Assembly (NCBI RefSeq): GCF_041296385.1
Contig: NC_091017.1
Coordinates: 51,768,214 to 51,832,213, forward strand
Direction of reading: 5' to 3'
Length of the DNA: 64,000 bases
DNA from: Aphelocoma coerulescens
Lineage: Eukaryota > Chordata > Aves > Passeriformes > Corvidae
Each line of letters begins with the position of its first letter. The first letter of the stretch is position 1. Under the pieces are notes generated by a model. That model searched no databases. It was not told where the DNA came from and worked only from the letters and a program-made list of their open reading frames with translations. Below, piece by piece: positions 12,811-22,915 of this stretch. Both the position numbers and the translations under genes were made by a program.

Positions 12811-13572
12811 CACCAAACCAAACAACACACCAACCCTGGTCCCATTTTCTCTGTATTTACATAAGTGATAGGACAGTATTTGGATTGTAAATCTTGGCAC
12901 ATAATGATATGATTATCCTTGTTATGAGAGGGCTGGGTAATTTCAGTCGTGATTTTGTCAGAGTGGCAGTCTGTCCTTCTGGGAAAGCTGATCTTTTCTA
13001 GGAAGAGCTAAAGCCAGCCCAAGAAAAGACATTTCTTTCTTGTGGTATATGTCACCAGCTGAATGTAAATGTTCAGACAGGACCTCCTGAAACATTTCTT
13101 GGTTCTCAGTTCCCGAACTGCAAACTCAGCTCTCCACAAGAGCAGTGCTGCCCTGCAGCACTAACATGTGGGTCTGATGGGTTTTGCTGGGGAAAGGCTC
13201 AAAGGTTTTCAATGAAAAAAGACTGGCATAAATATTCTCCAAAAATGAAGCTTGTTTCACATCCCTTTACAAATATTTGAATCCAGCATAGCCTGTACAT
13301 AGAAAAACTGTGCATCAAGAAAAGCCCAAGGAATAACCATGCATCGAGGATAGGCCAGTGCTGGGCTCCTGGTGAGTACTTTGAGCTCTGCAGGACACCT
13401 AGTGATGGCTGCCTCCTCATGAGCCTTCTACTCTGACCCAATTCTTCAGCCTAACCCTCCAGGACAGAGTTCCTCAGTCTAGGATCTAAAGGTGGTGGGG
13501 GAATTGCAAAGCCTAAATTTTCCCACTTGATCAAAGGAGGGTTTTCCAGACTGTCCCAGAAAACAGGAAAAG

Positions 13573-13598
13573 CAAACAAGCAAACAAACAAACAAAAC
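13573..13598. repeat. (AAAC)n simple repeat
   Basis: Irregular CAAA units cover about 26 bp in PDGFRA intron 1. Confidence 0.85.
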
Positions 13599-13625
13599 CC
13601 CTGGCACTTCCAAGTAATACATCTT

Positions 13626-13652
13626 CCTTCGGTTCTCAGAATCAAATCAAAG
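13626..13652. repeat. 27-bp exact direct repeat, copy 2
   Basis: This is identical to 11848-11874 with unrelated flanks on both sides. It lies about 25 bp right of an (AAAC)n stretch. Confidence 0.95.
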
Positions 13653-15153
13653 AACACCTCAGATCCCAACTCAACCACTAAGAAGCATGGTAAGGAAAAA
13701 AATATCCATCTCTGTTGACCACAAGAACTAGGAAGCCTAGCTGTTGCAAACTTTTCCCTTGGGTGCCCATGCAAAGCTTTATAGGCTTGAAAGGGGTGAG
13801 TCAAGCAGGAGAGCAAGGCAAGAGGGAGAGAAAGGATCGCTTGCTTTCTTGCTTGGTTTTTTTTTAATTATCATCAACTCTTGACACCACCAGGAAAAAT
13901 CACCTCTCAGAAGTCATTCCTTTGTCTTTAAGTCTTTAAAAGAAGAAAGGGAAACATCTTCTATTAAAAATTTTAGAGTTCATGTGCAAAAGTAGGTTCC
14001 ATTGTAGTCATGATGAAATAAGGAGGCAAGCAAGGGAAGGATTATATAAAGTTATACATTTCAGCCTCATTTTTAGACCAACTAGTATAGCTGCAAATAA
14101 TCTGCGAGGTCTGGGCTATGCAAGGCTTTCTGTCTATATATACACTTTACTTCAATCCTGGCCCAATGCTGTAGTACAGAAGAGAGGTATTTTATTAAAA
14201 TATTTATTGCTTCCTGCTTTCTTGAAACCTAATACCTATGTATTACCCTCAGAGCCACATGAAGATTTCCCGTACATAACAAACTAATAACAGCAAAGAT
14301 GGCCGCAGTGTCCGATGGCAGCTGGACTGGCACACCTCCTTGTCCCTCAGTGCCTGGAGAGGAGTACCAGAACAAGGGATCTCATTTAAAAGCAGCAGGA
14401 GAGTGCCTGCAGGCTGGGAGGGCTGGTTTGCTTGTGGACTCCTAAATCCCAGTGTTTTGTGAGGTCTCCTTTTTCTTCAAACTTTTTTCCCCAAGCTCTG
14501 AGGCCGGCTAAACCACTGTTTAGCTGAGGGTCCGTTCTAAAATGCTCATTGTTAACTAGAAGCTAAACCCGAAGTCCCTTGCTGGGAGATCTTTCCCTAG
14601 CGTTTCTACACGCAGAGTTAAAAGTCAGATCTCCACAGTTCAGATTTTGACGAGATGATGACAGGAATCTTTGATGCCTGTCTCCTTGCTTTGATCCTGT
14701 CTCTTGTCCCATCAAAGGACACAGAGCTTAGTCAGCCGAGCTGGGACTCCAGCTGGTCTCTGCATCGGCCCTGGGAGATGTCGAGAGCATAACAAGCCAC
14801 CCCGCCTCCCCTGGTGCGCCCCGTCGGGGAGACAGCGGCCGCCTGCAGCCAGTCGGGACTGGGGTGTGGATGATGGTGGGAAGTTCCGTTCACACTCTCC
14901 AGCCCCCATCAGGCTGCAGGCTCTTGACAGACCCTGCCGGCCCGTGGGGAGCCCGGGCGGCAGCCCCCGGGGAGTGGGACAGCGACGCTGCCGCGGCTCC
15001 CCCTCGGTCCGCCCACCCTCGGCGCAGCCCGACGGCTGTAGCCGCTGCAGATCAAAGGCTGCTCGGGACACCGAGCAAACCTGGCAACTCCCAGCCACCT
15101 CGCTGTTTGTCTGGGAAACAGTAGGAAAGCCTTTGCCAAACTGGAGAGACTTC

Positions 15154-15169
15154 TTTTTTTTTTTTTTTT
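15154..15169. repeat. Poly(T) tract, 16 bp
   Basis: An uninterrupted run of T lies in the CpG-rich part of PDGFRA intron 1. Confidence 0.9.
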
Positions 15170-16064
15170 CCTAATGAGGGGTAGCCGGGAAAAAGAAAAA
15201 ACGGGTTAGGGGAGACGGAGAGGAGCAAACCGCAGAGGTATTTCCCTATGGAGCTGGTGCTACGGCCCGACGCTTCTTCTCCAGCCCTCTCCGTCAGGCG
15301 AAGCACGAAGCCCCAGGGCACGGGGTCTGAAGAGGGGGGGAGTCCCGGCAGGGGACAGAGGTTGCGCCCCGCCTGGAGCTGTGGGACCAAGAGGGAGCGA
15401 TGTGCCCGCAGTCCCGGGAACGGGTTCGTAGGTCCACATAAGGGCCGAGGCGATGCGCTGCCCGCTTCGGGAGTGCAGACTCAGGCCCCGAAGGAGCGCT
15501 AGGGAGCTCGAACATTGGCAAGAGACGCGCCGAAAATGCCGTCGAGGGGCTCTGGAAACGTGCCCCCGGCACTGGTGGGGGCCAGGGCATCGCTCCCGCC
15601 TCTGGTCCGCAGCTGCCTCCCCGACGGGGTGTGGACGAGCCCCGGGGACTGGCGGCTGTGCCCTGGGACTGCTGCTGCCTTGCTAGATCTGTCGCTGCTG
15701 GCTCCAGAAAAAGCTGTCCAAGTCCTGTTCTCTGGAACGGTTCCTGAACTATGGGGAACCGCGTCCAAAAATGTTGAGCAACGCCGCGGATAGCCAAAAA
15801 GCCATTTCCTACTTGCTCCTAGGACTTTTCCAAGGGACTCCAGCCTGGCAGAGGCCGGCAAGTTTGCAACTCCGCGCTTGACAAAATCCAAAAGGTGGCC
15901 GCGAAGACTTTGCCCTTCCCAGGGTAGGAGGCAGTGGGGTCCAGCAGTCCGGCAGGGCATACGGCAGGGCTGGCGTTCCCGTTGCGAGAGGGGCTGCAGG
16001 CTGGAAAGGCTCCAGGTACCAGCCCTACCTAAATCCAGCATCTTCCCTTTCACCGAGACACGTC

Positions 16065-16068
16065 AAAA

Positions 16069-16100
<32 letters not shown>

Positions 16101-16116
16101 AAAAAGAAAAGAAAAG
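16065..16116. repeat. Interrupted poly(A) tract, about 50 bp
   Basis: Runs of A of 23 and 17 bases are broken by single G residues and followed by GAAAA units. The tract lies within CpG-rich DNA of PDGFRA intron 1. No target-site duplication or retroposon body was recognised next to it. Confidence 0.9.
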
Positions 16117-16611
16117 ACGGGGCGCTCAAGGACGGAGATCGGGTCGCCTTTCGGGGGTTGTGTGCGTGCCTTCGCCCGGGATCTCGGGACATTTTAGGCT
16201 ACCGGGTCAGGGGGAGTGAGGTGAGAAAGGGGATCTAAAGAAGGGAAGGTGATGAAAAACAAAGGGTGGGGGAAGGGACGGGAGAGCAGCGGGGTGAAGG
16301 AAGTGAGGGATGCGAGAAGAGAGGGAGCCGCTTACTTGGTCGGTGCGCGTCCCCGCTTTCCCCAATGGGGCGGGCACCGCCGCTGCCCGCGGAGCCCCGG
16401 CGGGTCGCTCCCGCCCCCGCGGCAGGAATGCGGCGCGGTGGCCCCCGCCGTCCCAATGTGTTTGTCATTAGCGCTGCCCGCGCTGCTCGCCGCCGCACCC
16501 CGACGGCCGGAGCAGCGCAGCGCCGCACCCCCACTCCCCTCCTCGGGATCGCCAGCGCCCGCCGCCTGCGCCTCGCGGGAAGAAGCCCTCCGCTCAGCTC
16601 AGAGCATCGGG

Positions 16612-16743
16612 GAAAAAAAGAAAAAAAGAAAAAGAAGAAAAGAGAAAAAAAACAGAAGAAAACCCTCAACAAATAAATAAAGAAAAACTAATAAAATAAA
16701 CGAGGAAAAAAAACGCGGGAGAAAAGGCGTAAAAAAGAAAAAG
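16612..16743. repeat. A-rich purine tract next to PDGFRA exon 1
   Basis: About 130 bp are almost pure A with scattered G and short breaks (AAATAAATAA, AATAAAATAAA). The tract starts about 28 bp inside intron 1 from the exon 1 donor. On the transcribed sense it is T/C-rich. Confidence 0.85.
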
Positions 16744-16770
16744 GTGGGGAAAATGCCCCGCACCTCTTAC

Positions 16771-16915
16771 CTTCTCCTTTACAATCCGCAGCCCCAATCC
16801 TGCAGATTGTAAAACATCCAAAATATGTCCACGTCTTTTGTGACTTTCCCTGCTCAGCCGCGCTCTTTCCCTCCCGCTCGCCCTCCCTCCCGATCCGACT
16901 GTAATGGTCTCACAA
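16771..16915 (-). other. PDGFRA: PDGFRA non-coding exon 1 (5' UTR), inferred
   Basis: On the minus strand a strong donor, GGAGAAG|gtaagag, ends at 16771. The 20-odd bases before it (GCGGATTGTAAAGGAGAAG) resemble the end of the human PDGFRA 5' UTR exon, as I recall it, just before the exon 2 UTR segment. The 5' end is not fixed. I placed it about 28 nt downstream of a TATA-like CTATAA at 16946-16941. RNA evidence is needed for the exact start. Confidence 0.7.
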
Positions 16916-16929
16916 ACCGCGTCCCGTAA

Positions 16930-16990
16930 TTGATTCAATGTTATAGACCATCCTTCCAAAACTAATCATTTGCTTTAAGTAAATAGCTGT
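16930..16990 (-). promoter_or_regulatory. PDGFRA: PDGFRA core promoter
   Basis: An AT-rich block stands out within GC-rich flanks. Read on the minus strand it contains AATGATTAGT, TGGAAGGATGG, a TATA-like CTATAA (16946-16941) and TGAATCAATTACGG. The TGATTA and ATCAAT motifs are candidate homeodomain/PBX-type sites (inference). Abrupt AT richness inside a CpG domain, directly upstream of the exon 1 donor homology, marks this as the promoter. Confidence 0.65.
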
Positions 16991-17141
16991 CAGGAAATGA
17001 AGCCCCCCTCAGGCCCCTTCAGAATAAGAGTATGTTGGCTCTCCCGGCGCCCCCAGCCCCGCGGCCGGAGGCGGGCGCGCCGGCGGGAGGCTCTTACGCA
17101 GGCAGGGGGGCAGTCTCTGCCTCCAGATTTCAGCAGCCTTG

Positions 17142-17205
17142 CAGGGGAGGGGGAGGTTGGCCATATGGCAGGGGCGAGGGGGAGGAAAGGGGGAAGCGGG
17201 GAGTT
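17142..17205 (+). promoter_or_regulatory. G-run cluster upstream of the PDGFRA promoter
   Basis: At least six runs of three or more G lie on the plus strand within about 60 bp, about 200 bp upstream of the TATA-like box. They are interrupted by the palindrome GCCATATGGC. The run can form G-quadruplexes and contains Sp/KLF/MAZ-like motifs. Regulatory function is inferred from position only. Confidence 0.4.
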
Positions 17206-17222
17206 TTGCACTGCAGGGGGAG

Positions 17223-17229
<7 letters not shown>

Positions 17230-17256
<27 letters not shown>
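17230..17256. repeat. Poly(A) tract, 27 bp
   Basis: An uninterrupted A run lies about 290 bp upstream of the PDGFRA TATA-like box. Confidence 0.9.
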
Positions 17257-17258
<2 letters not shown>

Positions 17259-18498
17259 CCCAAAAAACTTTCATGAAAACTCAGAGTGCTCCCAATTTCA
17301 TGAATGAGCCTTCCCTCCTCAGACTCTCCAGGACGGTGGGTCGGGCGCCGGGTTCGATGTCCACGGTCACAGTGTGAGCGTATGGATGGGGAGTTTGATT
17401 TGGAAACGAATTCGCGGCTACCTCGTGTCCTTTGTACACCGCTGAGCTCGGGTTTGGGCTAGAAAGCTGGATGGACGGCCGTGAGCCAGCCAGGACCAGG
17501 AGGCACAGAGAGAGAGAGGGAGAGACGAATCACTAACATTTATGAATGAAAGACACAACGAAAGGCAACCTTCGCCAGGAGTCAGCCCCCCCAAAGCCCG
17601 CAGCTCCGACGGGACCGAGAACGCTCTTCTCTTCGTCTCTGCCTTCGCTTTGCCCAGCGCAAACAGACCCCAGTAATAACCAAACCAGGGACCCGGCAAG
17701 GGCCGGAGGTGCCGGCGGAGGCGCGGGCAGCGCACGTCCGAGCCCGTCCTGTTTGAACACGCTCCAGACGGAGCTTTGATCCCCGCCGGGGAGCCAGCAC
17801 TGGCTATCTCTGCTTTGTTGGCCGTCGCTATCACCAGCGATAAGCGGTGGCCGAGGGAGCTGCCGGGGAGCTGCCCTTGCCGCCCTTTTGCTGCAGGCTT
17901 CGTGCGGAGCGAGGCGAGCGGAGCCGGCGATGCGGCGGCCGCGGGAGAGGGGGCAGTGCAGCCCCAGGAACGGAGCGGAGCGGAGCGGGCCCCTGCCCGC
18001 CGCCTGCCTTCTGGGAGGGCACCGGCCCCACAGCCGCGTCCCGGGGCTTCTCCCGTTTCCTTCCCACTCCGGCACCGCCACCACCCGCACCTCTTTTTCC
18101 CATTTAGTATTAAACAAAAGTTTGTTCTCGGAGTCAAAAGTCAGGACCCTGTGGCTTTTCTCTTTCCTAAGGGAGGGAGAGTTAAGCCTCTGAAACGAAG
18201 ATGCCCCGAAGAGACTAGAGGCAGATACAAGAACCAACTCCCATGGATGCGCGCTCAGGCTGAGGGACCCCCGGCTGGGCTCACAGGGTTCCCGGCGGCG
18301 CTCCCGGCCCTTTGCACGCCCTCCACTAGTGCATCCTTGGTTTGGGTGAGTGCACAACCCCGCTATTGCTTCCACATGTTCCTCCAGGAAATCATCGGAG
18401 TCAGATCTATGAGCAGCCCCTGGTCGGAATGCTAACAGGATACCGTAATGCTTGTGAATAAACAACAGGCTCCCAGTGAGTCAAAAAAGCACGGAGAG

Positions 18499-18515
18499 AA
18501 AAAAAAAAAAAAAAA
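18499..18515. repeat. Poly(A) tract, 17 bp
   Basis: An A run is followed by a C/A-rich stretch of AAAC-like units to about 18560, upstream of PDGFRA. Confidence 0.85.
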
Positions 18516-18879
18516 GGACAAACCAACCAAACAAACAACACACGCGAAAAAAACCCCACACCGAACCCTGGAACTCTCCATCTGAGAGGGCGAGCGCACC
18601 CAGCAGCCTGAACCCGTTAATTTGTGGAGGGAAATGCTCTATCGTGACTTGGATCAGAATTGCGGGTTCTAGCAAATTTAAGCCCCGCGAAGATGAGCGT
18701 CAACTGCCTATGCGCCGGGGCGATCCTGCAGGGCTCGGGCCACGATGTACCGGTGTGAGCGTATCTGGTTTAAGGGGTGATTCCTGGCCAGCCACCATCA
18801 GGATGGGATGTAATGCGAGAGTCAGTCTTGCGAAAAGAAAGGAGCAAAAGGAAAGGGGAGGAGGCGCCTTCTGGTTGCA

Positions 18880-18962
18880 ATTACCTGCTTCATTTGAATA
18901 ATGCCTTTGTCATGATCATTATCTAGAGGTCGTTAACGGCTTCCACGTAGGATCTCACAAGA
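18880..18962. promoter_or_regulatory. Candidate conserved non-coding element upstream of PDGFRA
   Basis: An AT-rich island lies between GC-rich flanks, with TGCAATTACC, TTTGAATAATG, TCATGATCATTATC and GTTAACGG. The low-repeat, motif-dense appearance suggests an enhancer (inference, no alignment made). Confidence 0.3.
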
Positions 18963-20961
18963 CCCAGCGAAAAATAAAAATTGCAAACTGGGGGACTGGC
19001 AAGGCTGCCTGTTAGGCCGGTCTGGCGCTTCGGGCGGGGGCCCGACGGCTCTGTGGAGATAGGGACGGAGGTGTCTTGCCGCCCAGAGACCCTTCTGGGG
19101 AACGGTGATACTGTTCCCGACGTGGCGTTCCCTTCCCCACACTAAGGGCCGGGCCACGCCGTCCGCATGCCAGCCACCCGAGGAGCACCGAGCCGACAGG
19201 AGCCGGGTTCTGCCCGCTCTCGTCGTCGGGCCGATCCCCCTCCGCAGTGCCGGCGGTGCCTATGGATTGGTCCCGCGCAGAGGAGGTGGTAGTTAAAATA
19301 AACCCTCCGGGACGGCTGCTGAGCTCTGCCTCCCGCCCCCTGTGGTGCAGGGGGGTCCCGTCCAGGGAGGCGAGGGGGATGTGGGGTTAGCGAGAGGACA
19401 GGCTGGGGGCGGGGGGATTTTTTACCTCTCCTCTCCCCTGTCCTCCCGCCTTCCCCTCCCCTGAAGGGCTGGAGCATAAAGCATCCCGTTAGAGTGTGTT
19501 TATGTGGTAACAGATGGAAGCTGCACGTCTCAAACAAAGTGCGGCGCCCGGCCTAGAGCCGCTCTCGCCTGTTTATGCTCCCAACCTGCCCCCCGGGATG
19601 GGCGGGGGTGTGTGTCCCCCTCCCCGGGCCCACGGCGCCGTCAGAGTCCGAGCAGCGGGCGCGCCGACGGCTCGGGTTATTGCGGGGCGGCTCTTTCCAC
19701 TCTCAGACGCTTCCAGGGGGACTGGGAGCCTTCGAGGCCCCTTTCCCCCCTCTCCTGCTCAGCATCCCCCTCCCTGGGGAAATCACAATTTGTTTCAAGT
19801 AATAAATCCTTTCCTGCGGCTCTCTCCCAAGGGTGAGCCGGGGAGCGGTTAACTGGATAAGCCTATTGAACCACCTTGTGTGGCCACCGGCAGGACTGAG
19901 CAGGCGAGAGGGGGTACCCCGGCCCGGGCTCCGCGGGAACCCCCGCTGAGGGGCCGCAGCCTTTTGACTGGATGGGAAGGCATGTCTGGGTTCAATTATC
20001 GTTACCCACGTTCAGCGACGCACGGAGCACTCAGTAGTCCCCCTTTTTTACTTTTAGAGCAGGAATCCTGCGTGAAGAGCAGCTACAGCCTGGAGCAGAT
20101 ACCCCTCAAACCCCTGAGAGAGGGAGAAAGCAGAGCGGCCTCACATCTGTGTTCACATACATCGCGTAGGGAGGAGAACACAGCAGTGAGGGCTGCCTCA
20201 CCTAGGAAGGGGAGCTAAGCAGGGGATCGCCAAGGGCCCGAGCACCTCCGGGAAATGTGTTCTGCCGGCGGGAAGGTCTTCTGTACATTTACAGTTCTAC
20301 CAGATTTTTAGATTTTTATTTCTTTCCGTCTTTCCACAAGTACAGATACCCTTATTTTGTTTGTTTAACAGAATTTGGCTCTGAATAGCAGGGATCCCAT
20401 GTCACCGGGAGGACAGGCAGCCAGACAAAAGAAATTAACTTTGCCCAGCCTGCCCTCCCTAGCCTTTATTTTTATTCGCCTCATGGTTGGTTGAGGTAGT
20501 TCCCCGTACCCGTCGTTTTCCTTCCCCATCCCCGTCGTTTTCCCACCAAGGCCGCTGCTGCCACGACGTCGAACTGTTTTGCTTTCATTGTTGCGTTTGG
20601 CTCTTGACATTAAAAGATGCCAAAACAGCCGTGGAAGCCTTTTTCTTTGAAAAACAGACCTTGTTTTTCCTTTTGCTCCCGCCCTTTTTTTGACTGCGAC
20701 AAAATAAGCAGCCCGCTCTGGTCCAGAAGCAGGCTGAGCCCAGTTGAGGGGCGAGGCGAAGCAAGGGGAAAAGGGGCTGTTACCCTCCTGGCCCTTCGGC
20801 GCCGCCTGGCTCCGCGCTCCGCTGCGGCCCCCAGCCCCGGTGGGGAGCCCCGGCCCCGCCGCCGCACCGACGGGCGGGGAGGCAGCGCCGCAGGGGTGCG
20901 GGCGCCTCCGGGGAGCCTTCGCCGCCGGCCGAGGGCGCCCGGGCTGTGCCAGCGCCGCCCG

Positions 20962-20980
20962 CGACACTAGAGGGCACCGG
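20962..20980 (+). promoter_or_regulatory. CTCF-like motif, forward orientation
   Basis: The sequence CGACACTAGAGGGCACCGG matches the CTCF core (CCACYAGRKGGCRS pattern) at all but the first core position. It sits at the right end of the CpG domain, about 4 kb upstream of the PDGFRA promoter. CTCF insulation upstream of PDGFRA is established in mammals, where its loss in IDH-mutant glioma lets PDGFRA contact an outside enhancer. Confidence 0.5.
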
Positions 20981-21199
20981 ATCCCGCGGAAGAGCCGGCC
21001 GAGCCCGGCAGGGGCACCGCGCCCCGCCAGCCGCCGCCGCCTCTGAGCTTCAGTAGCGATCGACCGGCTCTGGAGAACATGGCGAGGAGGGGCCGTCCTC
21101 CCCCTCCCGGGAATCTAATGGCTCCAGCCCTGTAGGTCCAGCCCCGCAGGTCTAGCCCGGGCCGGGCTCAGCAGCTCGGGGGATGCGGCATGTTGCAAG

Positions 21200-21420
21200 T
21201 AAAGCAGCGAGATAAATTCCTCCCGTGCCACAAATGAAAAGTTTTGCCTCTGAAATCAAAGGATCCTCTGCTGATTCAGCGCAGGTTTGACTTCGGTTCA
21301 TAATTCCCGAGACCATTATCTCTGCCTTTGTTCTTTCGAGCTGCTACAATTAATGGATTACAGCAGGACAAAACCACAGCCAGACCAAGCTGCTTTCGTT
21401 CTGCAGCTATTTACTATTAG
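21200..21420. promoter_or_regulatory. Candidate conserved non-coding element
   Basis: About 200 bp of balanced composition directly follow the CpG domain, with AGATAAATTCC, CTCTGAAATCAAAGGATCC, CTGATTCAGCGC, TCATAATTCCCGAGACCATTATC and CTACAATTAATGGATTA. The density of homeodomain and TCF-like motifs and the lack of repeats suggest an enhancer. This is inference. Confidence 0.35.
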
Positions 21421-21734
21421 TACCAGCTTTGCACCCCTCGGGCTACTGTGCTAGGGAACCCAGCCCTGAGTTCTGCACGGGGGAGCTGGATGCTGTGGAG
21501 GCCACCCTGGATGTCGTGGTCATGGTCACCCCTGACACGGCGGGCATGGGCCAACATCTGCATCAGTGTCAGTCCCCACACATGCCTGGGCTGATCACGT
21601 CCACCATACATTCCTACTATGGGCACAGGAGAGCCAAGATAGGCTGAGCATCGTAAAGTGTCAGAGTCAGGAGAGAAACAGCATGTTTGTTTACTGAGTA
21701 CCCTGAATTACCCGTGCTCCAGGCAACGGATGTC

Positions 21735-21781
21735 ATTTTTCTGCTTCATCCCACAAAAGGTGGGATTTTTCTGCTTCATCG
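21735..21781. repeat. 30-bp period tandem duplication with internal hairpin
   Basis: ATTTTTCTGCTTCATC occurs at 21735-21750 and again at 21765-21780. The spacer forms the inverted repeat ATCCCAC-aaaag-GTGGGAT. Confidence 0.9.
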
Positions 21782-22842
21782 CACATCTTTTCTTCTGATG
21801 CTTAGTGATTAGCACACACCTTTGGGTGTGATTTGTTGTGGAAATACTGGACCTACAGCCAAGGTTTATGAATTGTAATTAAGTTTCTAAAAGGATCTCT
21901 CTCCTCACCGGATCTTTAGTGCTCCAAAATACCCCCACAAACAAAACGCTGTCCCTCTGTTTCTGTGGCATGGAATGTTTCTGAACATGGATCTTCGCCA
22001 TCCTAAGGATTAAAACGACGGAAAGCCATTAATGCTTCCTTAGAGGTTGCAGAACTGGGTTTTGTGTGGAGCCACCATTAGGAGTTGCAAGAATCAGCAT
22101 CCATGTTATCACAGTCAGCAAAAAGCTCCAGACCTGGAAATAAATGTAGCCATTCCTCTTAGTCATTGAATTTGTTGACTCATTTTACTCATATTTACCA
22201 AGATTATGCTGGAGGTTTGTCAGCAGGAGCCATGAATCACACAGTCATTCTTCTTGCAGCACTATGCGTCTCCTGTACTCAAGGTTCTGTGGCTCTGATC
22301 ACTGATGGAAGAAATCAAGCAGATGCCAATCACACCTCGAGACATTCCAAGGAGTGGCCAAAGCCCACATGCTCGTTTTTCTTTCTTTAGTTCAGAGACA
22401 GGAGAGACTGAAGCACTGAAATGTCAGGGAAAACTGTTCCTCCCTTTGTTACTTCTCCAAAAGACTACTTGGCCTTTTTCTCTGAGATCACCTTGTTTAA
22501 CCTGTACCTCATCTAATTCTGCAGAGAGACTTTCTGCCCCAGTTACATGATCATTTGCCTGTCTGCTGTTGACAGTCCTTTAGAGAACTCAGTTATACGC
22601 ACTCGTCTTGAACAAGGTGAATATGGAGGGAGAAATGAGAGAGCGAGATGCAGGTAAAGGTTCCTGTAGCCATGCATGTGAAGCTACAATTCAGGCTTAG
22701 ACAGGAAAGCTCTGGTGTAGCTCAAGAACAAGGATACAGCAGCATGTAGTTAGATTATGATCCGTAGACTGCTGTCTTTTTTTGTCAGATATTTTGCTTT
22801 TTAATCTAAATTATCTTTTGAGAAAGAGTCTAATGTGGAAAC

Positions 22843-22915
22843 TGGGCCAGATTCTGCTTTGTGTAAACTTGGTGTAACTCTAACTTCAAGGGAAATATTC
22901 CAGATTGAATCTGGG
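22843..22915. repeat. Relic of an ancient palindromic repeat
   Basis: The segment reads GGGCCAGATTCTGCTT, GTGTAA..TTGGTGTAACTC, ACTTCAAGGG, ATTCCAGATT in order. I recognise this as the common sauropsid fold-back pattern (GGGCCAGATTCTG ends, ACTTCAATGG centre). It is degenerate and the family name is uncertain. Confidence 0.55.

Larger units (their letters stand above)
9533..16770 (-). other. PDGFRA: PDGFRA intron 1
   Basis: This 7.2-kb intron lies between the inferred exon 1 donor (16770-16769) and the exon 2 acceptor. The left part (9.5-14.6 kb) is AT-rich. It holds a palindromic repeat relic near 10.4 kb, poly(A) at 12241 and 12783, an (AAAC)n stretch at 13573 and a 27-bp exact duplication (11848 and 13626). 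The right part (14.7-16.7 kb) is CpG-rich with long A tracts. No coding exon is recognised. Confidence 0.75.
14740..21180. other. CpG-rich domain around the PDGFRA promoter
   Basis: GC-rich, CpG-dense blocks occur at about 14.75-15.7, 16.33-16.6, 17.03-17.2, 17.55-18.1, 19.0-19.35, 19.54-19.75 and 20.75-21.18 kb. They are separated by A/T homopolymers and short AT-rich blocks. Open frames here are long only because stop codons are scarce at this composition. The largest, on the minus strand at 17.5-18.5 kb, contains no ATG. I read the whole block as promoter-associated CpG islands without further genes. Confidence 0.7.

Noticed and set aside
15294..16053. Minus-strand frames of 167 and 184 codons in PDGFRA intron 1
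   Set aside because: These are CpG-island frames with no homology, overlapped by open frames in other phases. They lie inside the primary transcript without splice support.
17533..18465. 310-codon open frame on minus just upstream of PDGFRA
   Set aside because: It begins at TTG and contains no ATG at all. It lies in CpG-rich DNA where stops are rare, overlaps a 219-codon frame on the other strand, and shows no recognisable domain.
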